From NCBI GenBank assembly GCA_943846735.1, contig OX044364.1, forward strand, positions 2,542,001 to 2,606,000: a DNA stretch of 64,000 nt, given 5' to 3'. Position 1 is the stretch's first letter; every line of letters begins with the position of its first letter. A model generated the notes under the pieces. It ran no database searches and had not been told where the DNA came from. It saw only the letters and a program-made list of their open reading frames with translations. The translations under genes were made by a program, and so were the position numbers. The stretch comes from CAJQLB01 sp905479065 (lineage in GTDB: Bacteria > Bacteroidota > Bacteroidia > Flavobacteriales > Flavobacteriaceae). Below are positions 33,308 through 42,190 of this stretch, in pieces.

Positions 33308-35107
33308 ATGGCTCAAATAAAAAACATTGCAATTATCGCTCACGTTGATCACGGTAAAACAACCTTGGTTGATAAAATTATGTACCACTGTCAACTGTTT
33401 AGAGAAAACGAAAATACAGGAGATTTAATCTTGGACAACAACGACTTGGAAAGAGAACGAGGAATCACAATTACCTCAAAAAATGTCTCTGTTGTTTATC
33501 GAGATACCAAAATTAATATCATTGATACACCGGGACACGCTGATTTTGGAGGTGAAGTAGAACGTGTACTAAACATGGCTGATGGTGTATTATTATTAGT
33601 TGATGCTTTTGAGGGGCCAATGCCACAAACTCGATTTGTTCTGCAAAAAGCAATTGATTTGGGGTTAAAACCTTGTGTTGTAATTAATAAAGTTGACAAA
33701 GAAAATTGTACCCCAGAAGAAGTTCACGAAAAAGTATTTGACTTGATGTTTGAACTTGGTGCTGAAGAGTGGCAATTAGATTTTCCTACTGTTTATGGTT
33801 CAGCAAAAAACAATTGGATGAGTGATGATTGGCAACAGGAAACAGATAATATTGAACCACTATTAGATATGGTAATTGAGCATATCCCTGAGCCTGAAAT
33901 TCAACGAGGGAACACACAGATGCTAATTACCTCGTTAGATTTTTCATCTTTTACTGGACGTATTGCTATTGGTCGTTTAACGAGAGGTTGTCTGAAAGTT
34001 GGTCAACAAATTTCATTGGTTAAAAGGGATAGAAGTATTGTGAAATCTAAAATAAAAGAGTTGCACACTTTTGAGGGTCTTGGTCGTAAAAAAATTGATG
34101 AGGTTCATGCTGGTGATATTTGCGCTATTGTTGGTCTAGAGGGTTTTGAAATTGGTGATACAGTTGCAGATGTAGAAAATCCTGAAGCACTTAAAACAAT
34201 CGCTATAGACGAACCAACCATGAGCATGTTATTTACAATTAATGACTCTCCGTTTTTTGGAAAAGATGGTAAATATGTAACCTCAAGACATATCAAAGAT
34301 CGTTTAAATAAAGAATTAGAAAAGAATTTAGCTTTACGTGTTCAAGACACGAACAGTGCTGACAAGTTTTTGGTGTTTGGACGAGGTGTATTGCATTTGT
34401 CTGTGCTAATTGAAACCATGCGTCGCGAAGGCTATGAATTACAAATAGGTCAGCCTCAAGTTATTATCAAAGAAGTTGATGGAGCGAAATGTGAGCCAGT
34501 TGAGGAGATGACGATTGATTTACCAGAGAGTGTTTCAGGCAAGGCGATAGAAATGGTGACGATGCGTAAGGGCGAAATGATGAGTATGGAAGCAAAAGGA
34601 GATCGTATGATCTGTGAATTCATAGTGCCTTCTCGTGGAATCATAGGTTTGCGAAATCAATTATTAACTGCTACTGCCGGTGAAGCCATCATGGCCCATC
34701 GTTTTAAAGAGTATCAACCGATTAAGGGTGGTATTCCTGAGCGTCAAAATGGTAGCTTGGTATCAATGGAAAAAGGTACAGCCATACCTTACTCAATCGA
34801 TAAGTTACAAGACAGAGGTAAATTTTTTGTTGATCCAGGTGAAGAAATTTATGAAGGTCAAGTAATTGGTGAGAACTCTCGTGGTGATGACATGACCATT
34901 AATATTACCAAAACAAAAAAATTAAGTAATGTTCGTTCGGCGGGTGCTGACGACAAAGCAAAAATTGTACCGGCCATTAAATTTTCATTAGAAGAAGCTC
35001 TAGAGTATATTCAAAAAGACGAGTATGTAGAGGTAACTCCGAGTCATTTGAGATTACGTAAAATATTTTTAAAGGAAGTTGATAGAAAACGAAACAAATC
35101 CCTTTAA
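33308..35107 (+). CDS. typA: Ribosome-associated GTPase TypA/BipA
   Basis: A 599-residue translational GTPase of the EF-G/LepA group that binds the 70S ribosome and helps large-subunit assembly and growth under stress and cold. The GTPase domain has G1 AHVDHGKTT (residues 11-19), G3 DTPGHADFGGEVERV and G4 NKVDK. Domain II (TGRIAIGRLTRG), domain III, domain V-like FIVPSRGIIGLR and the TypA-specific C-terminal domain (SNVRSAGADDKAKI) follow. It heads a run of genes (YgjV-like, FemAB-like, aminotransferase, flippase) with short gaps and may cotranscribe the polysaccharide genes. Confidence 0.97.
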   Translation: MAQIKNIAIIAHVDHGKTTLVDKIMYHCQLFRENENTGDLILDNNDLERERGITITSKNVSVVYRDTKINIIDTPGHADFGGEVERVLNMADGVLLLVDAFEGPMPQTRFVLQKAIDLGLKPCVVINKVDKENCTPEEVHEKVFDLMFELGAEEWQLDFPTVYGSAKNNWMSDDWQQETDNIEPLLDMVIEHIPEPEIQRGNTQMLITSLDFSSFTGRIAIGRLTRGCLKVGQQISLVKRDRSIVKSKIKELHTFEGLGRKKIDEVHAGDICAIVGLEGFEIGDTVADVENPEALKTIAIDEPTMSMLFTINDSPFFGKDGKYVTSRHIKDRLNKELEKNLALRVQDTNSADKFLVFGRGVLHLSVLIETMRREGYELQIGQPQVIIKEVDGAKCEPVEEMTIDLPESVSGKAIEMVTMRKGEMMSMEAKGDRMICEFIVPSRGIIGLRNQLLTATAGEAIMAHRFKEYQPIKGGIPERQNGSLVSMEKGTAIPYSIDKLQDRGKFFVDPGEEIYEGQVIGENSRGDDMTINITKTKKLSNVRSAGADDKAKIVPAIKFSLEEALEYIQKDEYVEVTPSHLRLRKIFLKEVDRKRNKSL

Positions 35108-35122
35108 TAAAGACGTCCAAGT

Positions 35123-35338
35123 TTGAATACCACTGAACTAATAGGCTACTTAGCCATGATTTTATTGCTCATCTCATTTACGATGAAAGATCTTCGTAAG
35201 TTAAGGGCTATCAACTCGCTAGCTTGTGTTTTTTTTGTGATTTATGGGTTTATGTTGGCCATATCCTGGCCAATAATCATTTCTAATACTGCTATTTTTG
35301 GTGTTAACTTCTATTATTTATTTGTAAAGAAAAATTAG
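35123..35338 (+). CDS. YgjV-like small membrane protein (TTG start)
   Basis: A 71-residue protein with three hydrophobic segments (about 6-20, 29-48, 50-67). The pattern GYLAMILLLISFTMKDLRKLR then NSLACVFFVIYGF then SWPIIISN is that of YgjV-type small membrane proteins of unknown function. The frame is open to a TTG at 35123. The next Met (35156) would cut into the first helix, so TTG is the likely start. It lies 15 bases after typA and is probably cotranscribed. Confidence 0.75.
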   Translation: MNTTELIGYLAMILLLISFTMKDLRKLRAINSLACVFFVIYGFMLAISWPIIISNTAIFGVNFYYLFVKKN

Positions 35339-35372
35339 TACTTTCACGATATAATTAGAAATCTTAGCAGTC

Positions 35373-36347
35373 ATTTTTTCGGTAGAGAAATATCATAGTC
35401 ACCACAGGGACCTTTGGAATGCATTTGTTGCCTCATCTAAAAACGCAACATTTTTATTTCAACGTAATTTTATTGAATATCACCAAGATAGATTTGATGA
35501 ACATTCTTACATTATTTACAAAAAGACCAAACCTTTTGCATTACTTCCTGCAAATAAAAATAAAAAGAAACTAATATCTCACCAGGGGTTAAGTTATGGA
35601 GGGTTAATTCTCCAACCTGATGCGAAGTTTAAAGATGTCTTAAATAGTTTTGTAACCCTTTTAGAACAAATAAATGACGATGGCTTCTCTAATTTAATAA
35701 TTAAAACTATTCCTAAAATCTATCATGATTTACCATCTGATGAAATGGATTATTTACTCTTTAAAACAAAGGCTAATTTACTTCGACGAGACTTAAGTTC
35801 TGTTATTGAAACACAACGGTCACTAGAAATACAGTCATCTAATCGTAAAAGAGGATTGAAACGAGCTTTGAATGCAGAATTGGAGATACTTGAGTCTTTA
35901 GATTTTAAGATGTTTTGGAATGATATTTTAATACCAAATTTAAAGTCAAGACATCAAGTTACCCCAACTCACAGCCTAGAAGAGATAATAAAATTACATG
36001 CTTATTTTCCCAAAAATATTAGACAATTCAATGTCTTTAATAAGCAGACTCTGGTTGCAGGTGTTACTATTTTTGAATCAAAGCATGTGGCTCACGTTCA
36101 GTACATATCAGGCAATGATGAGAAACAAAAACTTGGTAGTCTTGACATGATTTTTGACCATTTAATAAATAACGTCTACAAAACTAAAAAGTATTTTGAC
36201 TTTGGTATTTCTAACGAAAGTAGTGGGCACTTTGTAAATGAGGGCTTAATATCTTGGAAAGAATCATTCGGTGCTCGAAGTATCGCCATAGATACCTATA
36301 GCATAGATACTAAAAATCATCATAAATTAAGGGATACGTTGATATGA
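35373..36347 (+). CDS. FemAB/GNAT-like acyltransferase, no canonical start codon
   Basis: The frame encodes about 324 residues and resembles the FemAB/GNAT-type proteins found in flavobacterial polysaccharide loci (N-acyl or aminoacyl transfer to sugars; the substrate is unknown). Recognisable parts are LWNAFVASSKNATFLFQR, LPANK, HQGLSYGGL, KTIPKIYHDLPSDE, and the second GNAT-like half ending in YFDFGISNESSG. The frame is open from 35355 (stop at 35352-35354), but it contains no ATG, GTG or TTG until Met at 35745, which would delete the conserved first 124 residues. ATT at 35373 is the best-placed start. Either a rare start codon is used or the gene has lost its start. Its stop overlaps the aminotransferase ATG (ATGA). 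Confidence 0.6.
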   Translation: MFSVEKYHSHHRDLWNAFVASSKNATFLFQRNFIEYHQDRFDEHSYIIYKKTKPFALLPANKNKKKLISHQGLSYGGLILQPDAKFKDVLNSFVTLLEQINDDGFSNLIIKTIPKIYHDLPSDEMDYLLFKTKANLLRRDLSSVIETQRSLEIQSSNRKRGLKRALNAELEILESLDFKMFWNDILIPNLKSRHQVTPTHSLEEIIKLHAYFPKNIRQFNVFNKQTLVAGVTIFESKHVAHVQYISGNDEKQKLGSLDMIFDHLINNVYKTKKYFDFGISNESSGHFVNEGLISWKESFGARSIAIDTYSIDTKNHHKLRDTLI

Positions 36348-37444
36348 TAAAATTTCAAGATTTACAATTGTTTAATTCGCAATTTGAAGATGAATTTATG
36401 CGAGTTTGTCAGCAATTTTTGCATTCTGGAAATTATATTTTAGGAAATCAGGTTGATAGATTTGAAAATTCTTTTGCTACTTATACTGGTGCCAAATATT
36501 GTATTGGCACTGGTACTGGTTTAGATGCTCTTTTTTTAATTTTTCAAGGTTATAAAAAGCTCGGAAAGTTAAAGGATGGAGATGAGGTTGTTGTTCCAGC
36601 GAACACTTACATAGCTTCAATTTTAGCCATTATTCACGCAGGTTTAGTTCCAGTATTTTCAGAGCCAAATAGTCACACCTTTAATATATCTGCTAAAAAT
36701 ATTGAAGACGCGATTACCTCGAAAACAAAGGCAGTTTTGGTTGTTCATTTGTACGGGCAACTGGCAGATATGACTGCAATCAATGCTGTTTCAAATAGCC
36801 ATAATTTGTTGGTTATAGAAGATGCTGCTCAGGCTCACGGAGCGCGAGACAGCGGCGGATTTAGATCAGGTGATTTTGGTCATGCCGCAGGATTCAGTTT
36901 TTATCCAAGTAAAAACCTTGGTGCTTTGGGAGATGGGGGTGCTGTAACAACCAGCGATGAAGAACTATATAATGTTATTTATAAGCTTAGAAATTATGGA
37001 AGTTCGAAAAAATACATTGTTGATTTCCCCGGTTATAACTCCCGATTAGATGAAATTCAAGCTGCGTTTTTAAATATTAAATTACCGTTGTTGGATACAC
37101 ATAATTCGAAACGAATTTTATTGGCGAAATTTTACACTGATTCAATTGATAATAAAAAAATACTTCTGCCATATTCAAAGGGTCATTTAGATCATGTATT
37201 TCATCAATTCGTTTTGCGTACAAAAGATAGGGATGGATTGCAAGAGTATTTAAAATTACATGGTGTTGAAACATTAATACATTATCCAGTACCGCCTCAC
37301 AAACAACCTGGATTAATTAAATATAAAAGCTTAGATTTACCAATTACCGAAGAAATTCATGAGACAGTAATTAGTCTTCCAATTGGACCAACACTCAATA
37401 GGAGCGACTCAGAAAAGATAGTGGAACTACTTAACGCTTATTAA
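36344..37444 (+). CDS. Sugar 3-aminotransferase, DegT/DnrJ/EryC1 family (FdtB/QdtB-like)
   Basis: A PLP enzyme of 366 residues that converts a nucleotide-linked 3-keto-6-deoxyhexose to the 3-amino sugar. The PLP lysine is Lys190 in FSFYPSKNLGALGDGG, and the Asp that holds the ring nitrogen is in VIEDAAQAHGA (Asp160). The companion 3,4-ketoisomerase (FdtA type) is encoded at 43031, which is why FdtB or QdtB is favoured over other members. The product would be dTDP-Fuc3N or dTDP-Qui3N. It overlaps the preceding gene by four bases and is followed with no gap by a flippase. Confidence 0.9.
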   Translation: MIKFQDLQLFNSQFEDEFMRVCQQFLHSGNYILGNQVDRFENSFATYTGAKYCIGTGTGLDALFLIFQGYKKLGKLKDGDEVVVPANTYIASILAIIHAGLVPVFSEPNSHTFNISAKNIEDAITSKTKAVLVVHLYGQLADMTAINAVSNSHNLLVIEDAAQAHGARDSGGFRSGDFGHAAGFSFYPSKNLGALGDGGAVTTSDEELYNVIYKLRNYGSSKKYIVDFPGYNSRLDEIQAAFLNIKLPLLDTHNSKRILLAKFYTDSIDNKKILLPYSKGHLDHVFHQFVLRTKDRDGLQEYLKLHGVETLIHYPVPPHKQPGLIKYKSLDLPITEEIHETVISLPIGPTLNRSDSEKIVELLNAY

Positions 37445-38755
37445 TTGAAGAAAATAATTGATTACATAAATAATAAAGTTTTAGTAAGGGTTGTTTGGTT
37501 GCACTCCGCAACAGTATTTACTAAAATTTTTGCTGGTTTTTTAACCACCAAATTTATTGCAATTTTTATCGGTGCTGAAGGATTGGCATTAATAGGTAAT
37601 TTAAGAAATTTCCTAACGTCTGTTCAGTCTTTCGCAACCCTAAATTTGTATAATGGGATTGTCAAGTTTATTGGAGAATTCAAAAACGACTTGACCAAAC
37701 TCAGTAAAATCTTATCAACCGTTTATTACATTGGATTTGTATCCATGTTCTCAATAAGTTTGTTGTGTTATTTTAATTCAGATTTCATAAATGATATCAT
37801 TTTTTCAGATCGTTTTAATTACGGCTACGTTATAAAAATATTGGCTATTGCACTACCCTTTTACGCTTTGAACATGTTTAGTTTTTCAATAATGAATGGG
37901 TTCGCCAAGTATAAGTTTTTGATGATTATCAATATAATCGGGCAAATAATGGGACTATGTGTTACCCTAATTTTAATTTGGCAGGATAAGATAGATGGTG
38001 CATTAGTATCTGTGGTGATTTCTCCATCATTAATTTTCTTGATTACTGTGGTTGGGATCGTTAATAGACGAAATTTTATTTCGCATCTAAAAGTCTCGAA
38101 TATCGATTTTCAATTAATAAAAAAGTTAAGCCCTTTTTCATTAATGGCTATTGTTTCTGGTTTTGCACTGCCATTTGTTATGATCGCGATTAGGAATTAT
38201 ATCATTAAAGTTGAAGGCATGGAAGCGGCTGGATATTGGGAAGCGATGAATAGAATTTCTGTTTATTATTTAATGTTCGTCAATTCAATTATGACGTTAT
38301 ATTTTCTTCCACGTTTCCAAGAAATAGAAAATAAAAAAGAATTTAGGAAGGAAGTTTTTGATTTTTATAAAACGATGATTCCTGTTTTTGCAATGGGGTT
38401 ATTGGCGATATATTTATTAAGAACGTTTATCATTACATTATTTTTAACAGATGAGTTTGCACATGTAGAGGCGTTGTTTGGTTGGCAATTGCTTGGTGAT
38501 TTGGTAAAGGTATTGGCTGTAGTGATTGCCTACCAGTTCATAGCAAAAAAGATGCTGGTGCATTTCATTATTACTGAACTTTTTCTAGTTGTCATGTTAT
38601 ATGTAAGTAGTATTTATTTTATTGATTTGTTCGGTGTAAAAGGTGCAAATATTGCACATTTTGTGAGTTATGTCTTTTATTACATTATTATTTTGATGAT
38701 TTTTGGCAGTTCATTATTTGGCATACTGCCAGATGATGATGAGTTAATTCATTAA
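37445..38755 (+). CDS. O-antigen/polysaccharide flippase, Wzx-like (copy 1, TTG start)
   Basis: A 436-residue MATE/MOP-superfamily membrane protein with about 12 helices that moves undecaprenyl-linked repeat units across the inner membrane. The start is TTG at 37445, directly after the aminotransferase TAA; the nearest in-frame Met would remove the first helices. Diagnostic stretches are GAEGLALIGNLRNF near the N-terminus and GWQLLGDLVKVLAV in the C-terminal half. Both have counterparts in the flippase at 38752, with which it converges. The stop codons of the two genes share TTAA at 38752-38755. Confidence 0.9.
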   Translation: MKKIIDYINNKVLVRVVWLHSATVFTKIFAGFLTTKFIAIFIGAEGLALIGNLRNFLTSVQSFATLNLYNGIVKFIGEFKNDLTKLSKILSTVYYIGFVSMFSISLLCYFNSDFINDIIFSDRFNYGYVIKILAIALPFYALNMFSFSIMNGFAKYKFLMIINIIGQIMGLCVTLILIWQDKIDGALVSVVISPSLIFLITVVGIVNRRNFISHLKVSNIDFQLIKKLSPFSLMAIVSGFALPFVMIAIRNYIIKVEGMEAAGYWEAMNRISVYYLMFVNSIMTLYFLPRFQEIENKKEFRKEVFDFYKTMIPVFAMGLLAIYLLRTFIITLFLTDEFAHVEALFGWQLLGDLVKVLAVVIAYQFIAKKMLVHFIITELFLVVMLYVSSIYFIDLFGVKGANIAHFVSYVFYYIIILMIFGSSLFGILPDDDELIH

Positions 38756-40002
38756 GATTTTGACCAGAGCAGTTTTCTGAAATAAATATTCATAAGTGTA
38801 AAATGAATACAATATGCTGTAAAATAGGCTATACCAACTCCAATGAAACCAAAATGAAGGACGAAAACATAGGAGAGTGCGCTAAATACAAGAGCCCATT
38901 CAATTTGAAATAAAACAAAGATGTTCGTTTTTGCTTTGGCTATAAGAATATTTCCAAGTACCCATGCATTAATTTTTATAATATCGCCAAGCAATTGCCA
39001 CCCAATTAAAATAGATATTAAATAAAATTTCTCATCCAAAAGAGTATTTACTACAAAATCTCTCAAGACATAAACAGAGAGCGTGATCAATACGATGACT
39101 GGAAACATAAATTTCCAAACCTTAAATACTTCGGTTCTTAACTCTGACGCTTGTAAATTTGAAAAGGCAGGAATTAGGTAAAATTTAAAAGTTGTGGTAA
39201 GAAATAATAAATACATTGCAGAAATTCGCCACATACCTTCCCAGGAACCAGCGTGACTTTGGTCAAATTCATGTGACAAAAAGTTTCTCACAAAGTACGT
39301 TGCTGAAATCAAACAGATTGGTGCGGCAATTGCCATTATTGAATATTTCGATAGTTTTTTAAATTGATTTAGATTGAAAGAAGAAAAAAGTAACGTTAAC
39401 TGAAAGGGCTTATAGATTAACAAGATAATTACTGTTATTAAAAATGCAAGAAATTGATTTATTGCGAACGCATAAAGAGCTCCTTTAATATCAAAATTAA
39501 GAATAAGAAAAACCATAATAATGGCTCCGAGAATGGCACTAATTACGTTTATTAAGACATAAACTTTAACTCGCCCTAAGCCATTAAGGATACTTAAAAA
39601 AAGTGTTTGAATAGAAACACTGACTATTGAAAACCCCAAAACGATTAAAAAGTTGGCGTAGTCTGTATTTTTGAAAAGGTAGTATGACAAGGACTCGTTA
39701 AACATTAACAATACAAACAGAACAATTATTGAAAAGTAGAAGTGAATTTTAAAACTGGTTCCAAGAATAGCTTTGAATTGTGTCTCATCATGATGATATT
39801 GAGCTGTGTATTTTATGGTGCCGTTTACAGTTCCTAGATTGCTGATAACGTGAGATACTTTTAAAAAATCTTTTAGCTGTCCCAATAAAAACATACCCTC
39901 AGTACTCAGATATACGGCCACAATTTTATTCGTTATTAATTTAGTGACTAAATTAATCGCTGTACCAATACCTGAAAAAAATGATGTTTTGAAAAAATTC
40001 AT
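38752..40002 (-). CDS. O-antigen/polysaccharide flippase, Wzx-like (copy 2)
   Basis: A second flippase of the same subfamily, 416 residues with about 12 helices. STEGMFLLGQLKDFLKV and GWQLLGDIIKINAWVLG align with the matching parts of the plus-strand copy, and SWEGMWRISAMYLLF pairs with YWEAMNRISVYYLMF there. The two are diverged paralogues, not a recent duplication. The gene begins 2 bases after the sulfotransferase on the same strand. Two flippases suggest either two glycans or one for units with a different sugar; which one serves which is not visible. Confidence 0.9.
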   Translation of the reverse strand: MNFFKTSFFSGIGTAINLVTKLITNKIVAVYLSTEGMFLLGQLKDFLKVSHVISNLGTVNGTIKYTAQYHHDETQFKAILGTSFKIHFYFSIIVLFVLLMFNESLSYYLFKNTDYANFLIVLGFSIVSVSIQTLFLSILNGLGRVKVYVLINVISAILGAIIMVFLILNFDIKGALYAFAINQFLAFLITVIILLIYKPFQLTLLFSSFNLNQFKKLSKYSIMAIAAPICLISATYFVRNFLSHEFDQSHAGSWEGMWRISAMYLLFLTTTFKFYLIPAFSNLQASELRTEVFKVWKFMFPVIVLITLSVYVLRDFVVNTLLDEKFYLISILIGWQLLGDIIKINAWVLGNILIAKAKTNIFVLFQIEWALVFSALSYVFVLHFGFIGVGIAYFTAYCIHFTLMNIYFRKLLWSKS

Positions 40003-40004
40003 CT

Positions 40005-40907
40005 TTAGTTATTAAAATCACACCATCCATTGAATGCGTGTCCTGTTAGTTCTTTGAGTCTCTTGACATCATTTTCATAATAAGATTTAATCAATGATCT
40101 GTCCTGTTCACTAAGCTCTGGGTAATTTAGGGGTTTATGAGTCTTGAAAAATGTATTCGTTTGGAGTCTGTTTTTTAGATATACACGTTGTTTTTTTGAT
40201 ATTAAGTATTTTGAAAACTTGGTGATGGAGTATTTCCCAGCTAATATTTTACGATTTAAATGATAAAGTTTTGGATATTTTAATCTTACCGTGACATTAG
40301 ATTTGATAGGACTTAATGTGGTTAACTCTGAAATTGACAAAAATGAAAAACAACTATTTATTGTTTTTAATGGATTAATTTTCAAATCTTCAAGAGTTAT
40401 TATTTTAATATTTTTTGATTCGAAATTAGAGTAGAATGCCTCTAGCCAGTGAGCATATCTTCCAAAATGATAATAATAATTGGGAAGGTCTCCATAGTGT
40501 GAAAACTCCCTTTTTGCATCATTTGTAAAACTTGTTTTGAAACTCCTATTTTCTTGGCCTCTTCCTACGAGATACCAATAATGTGAATAACATCTATCGA
40601 CAGGATTTCTCAAGATAAAAATAAATTTTGGAGATTTTTTGAAGTGTTTTCTTACACGTAAAATGAAATTTGAGTAGAACATGTATGATGTTGTTGACTC
40701 TCCAATTATTTTTGATTTTGAATTGTTAAATAAGGCATTGTAACGATTTATTTTTTCATCACTTGTATAATCGACACTATTCCAATAGACAGGTTCTTTT
40801 TTGCTAGACATAGTGACGTCTGGATGTAAATCTAATAATTGATGTAAGCTAGTTGTACCAGATTTGGCGGCACCGGGAATAAAAAGATTTGGTTGAATCG
40901 CTTCCAT
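40005..40907 (-). CDS. PAPS-dependent sulfotransferase
   Basis: A 300-residue sulfotransferase that moves sulfate from PAPS to a hydroxyl or amino group of a carbohydrate. The 5'-phosphosulfate loop is IPGAAKSGTTSLHQLL (residues 10-25), with Lys15 as the catalytic residue. The 3'-phosphate site is FIFILRNPVDRCYSHYW. Length and motifs fit glycan sulfotransferases of the heparan type (Sulfotransfer_1). Set among glycosyltransferase and flippase genes, it probably sulfates the surface polysaccharide. It precedes flippase copy 2 by two bases. Confidence 0.92.
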   Translation of the reverse strand: MEAIQPNLFIPGAAKSGTTSLHQLLDLHPDVTMSSKKEPVYWNSVDYTSDEKINRYNALFNNSKSKIIGESTTSYMFYSNFILRVRKHFKKSPKFIFILRNPVDRCYSHYWYLVGRGQENRSFKTSFTNDAKREFSHYGDLPNYYYHFGRYAHWLEAFYSNFESKNIKIITLEDLKINPLKTINSCFSFLSISELTTLSPIKSNVTVRLKYPKLYHLNRKILAGKYSITKFSKYLISKKQRVYLKNRLQTNTFFKTHKPLNYPELSEQDRSLIKSYYENDVKRLKELTGHAFNGWCDFNN

Positions 40908-40960
40908 GTTGTTTAAAGATTACTAAAAAGACACCAATAAATTGCAAAAAAAACATGCAG

Positions 40961-40985
40961 AATATTATTGCATAATTGTAATATT
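40961..40985. repeat. 7-bp inverted repeat in the glycosyltransferase-sulfotransferase gap
   Basis: AATATTA (40961-40967) and TAATATT (40979-40985) are separated by 11 bases in the 106-base gap. It is A/T-only with no T-run on the downstream side of the minus-strand transcript, so its function is unclear. Confidence 0.3.
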
Positions 40986-41013
40986 AAGCTTTTCAATTGA
41001 ATATGCTTATGTT

Positions 41014-42153
41014 TTAGCTTGTCCATTTTTTTAAATACTCATTTGAAATATGTATATAATCATGTTCTTTCTCAATAAAATCTCGAGCATTTTTTGAAAT
41101 TTCTATGATTTTTTTTGGGTTATTGATTAACCACTCTAATTTTGAAACAATGTAATCAGTATTTGGTAGTGCATTTATAACGACCTTTGTCTCGTCGACA
41201 TTGTAATACTCTAACCATTCTTCTTCTGCCCCTGTAAAAACTACTTTGCCAATTGCCATTGCCTCAAGGGCATTATATCCTTGATCATAAGAATATACCT
41301 GATCTAATAAGATGTGACAACTTTCAAAGGCTTTCATGTAAGCCTCATAGGGTAAATCTTCTGATGCAATAATATCTACTTTGTTTCGATATTTATGTTT
41401 TATGATATTAAGGGCATCAGTGAAAAACTTATTTCCTTTCTTAATGGCATTATTTGTATTAATACCATGAAAAATAATAATCTTATCTCCAATTAGTAAT
41501 TGTCTGTATTTCAAGGCATCGATATTAATTGGATTTGGAATTAATCCAAGATACTTCGGTGCCCCATTGAGTGGAATGTGGTAGTCCAAATCAGACGAGA
41601 TGACACCTTTGATCTTACTAAATAAAAAGTTGTGTAATATTTTATTAGGGATTGAAACATATTTTAATATAAATTGATAATGGTTTTTTAGAGCTTTATT
41701 TTTAAAGTAGGGCGTTAAAATTGAATATTTTAGCTTTTTATCTAAAGCATATTTTACGCTTGTATAATCAGTTCCACAAGACAACAAAAACACGTGTTTA
41801 TTTTGCTTAATTAATCTTGTTATGAGTTTGATTTCATGTTGAGGTGAGACTCGAAATGCTTGTTCATTTATAAGTTGTACAATATCAAATCCAGATAGGC
41901 TTGGCACTAGTTTATTGATGTTGTAGTAATATTCATGTTTATTTAGTTGAATGTCAAAAAATTTATCAAAAAACTTAGCAAATATTTTCAAGCCAGGTTT
42001 ATCAAATATAGATGGTTTAATTAAGATATCGGAAGGGTATTTTTTAAAACCATCACCAGAACTAACTAAGACAACTTCATGTCCTAGTGCCGTTAAACCC
42101 TCCTTAAGAGAATTGTGAAGCCTGCTGTACTCACCAACCAATAAAATCTTCAT
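41014..42153 (-). CDS. Glycosyltransferase, GT-B fold (GT4-like)
   Basis: A 379-residue cytoplasmic glycosyltransferase. The N-terminal Rossmann half starts MKILLVGEYSRLHNSLKEGL with the Gly-rich loop and ALGHEVVLVSSGDG. The C-terminal half has IIFHGINTNNAIKKG, HILLDQVYSYDQGYNALEAMAIGKVV with the nucleotide-sugar E-x7-E region, and a final helix LKKW. The sugar donor and acceptor cannot be read. Its promoter (-7 at 42176-42183, minus strand) faces that of the next glycosyltransferase gene. Confidence 0.88.
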   Translation of the reverse strand: MKILLVGEYSRLHNSLKEGLTALGHEVVLVSSGDGFKKYPSDILIKPSIFDKPGLKIFAKFFDKFFDIQLNKHEYYYNINKLVPSLSGFDIVQLINEQAFRVSPQHEIKLITRLIKQNKHVFLLSCGTDYTSVKYALDKKLKYSILTPYFKNKALKNHYQFILKYVSIPNKILHNFLFSKIKGVISSDLDYHIPLNGAPKYLGLIPNPINIDALKYRQLLIGDKIIIFHGINTNNAIKKGNKFFTDALNIIKHKYRNKVDIIASEDLPYEAYMKAFESCHILLDQVYSYDQGYNALEAMAIGKVVFTGAEEEWLEYYNVDETKVVINALPNTDYIVSKLEWLINNPKKIIEISKNARDFIEKEHDYIHISNEYLKKWTS

Positions 42154-42163
42154 TTAAATTTTA

Positions 42164-42171
42164 TACATTTG
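42164..42171 (+). promoter_or_regulatory. Promoter -7 element (TACATTTG) for the GT2 gene
   Basis: A perfect TAnnTTTG, 19 bases before the ATG at 42191. It points at the minus-strand -7 element that begins four bases further on. Confidence 0.55.
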
Positions 42172-42175
42172 TTTT

Positions 42176-42183
42176 CAAAGATA
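42176..42183 (-). promoter_or_regulatory. Promoter -7 element (TATCTTTG, minus strand) for the GT4-like gene
   Basis: The plus strand reads CAAAGATA. It lies 22 bases before the ATG at 42153 and faces the plus-strand element at 42164-42171, so the two polymerase footprints must overlap. Confidence 0.55.
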
Positions 42184-42190
42184 ATTTTTA

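Noticed and set aside
35745..36347. Short version of the FemAB-like gene starting at the internal Met
   Set aside because: The upstream 124 codons in the same frame are plainly coding and belong to the family; the Met is internal.
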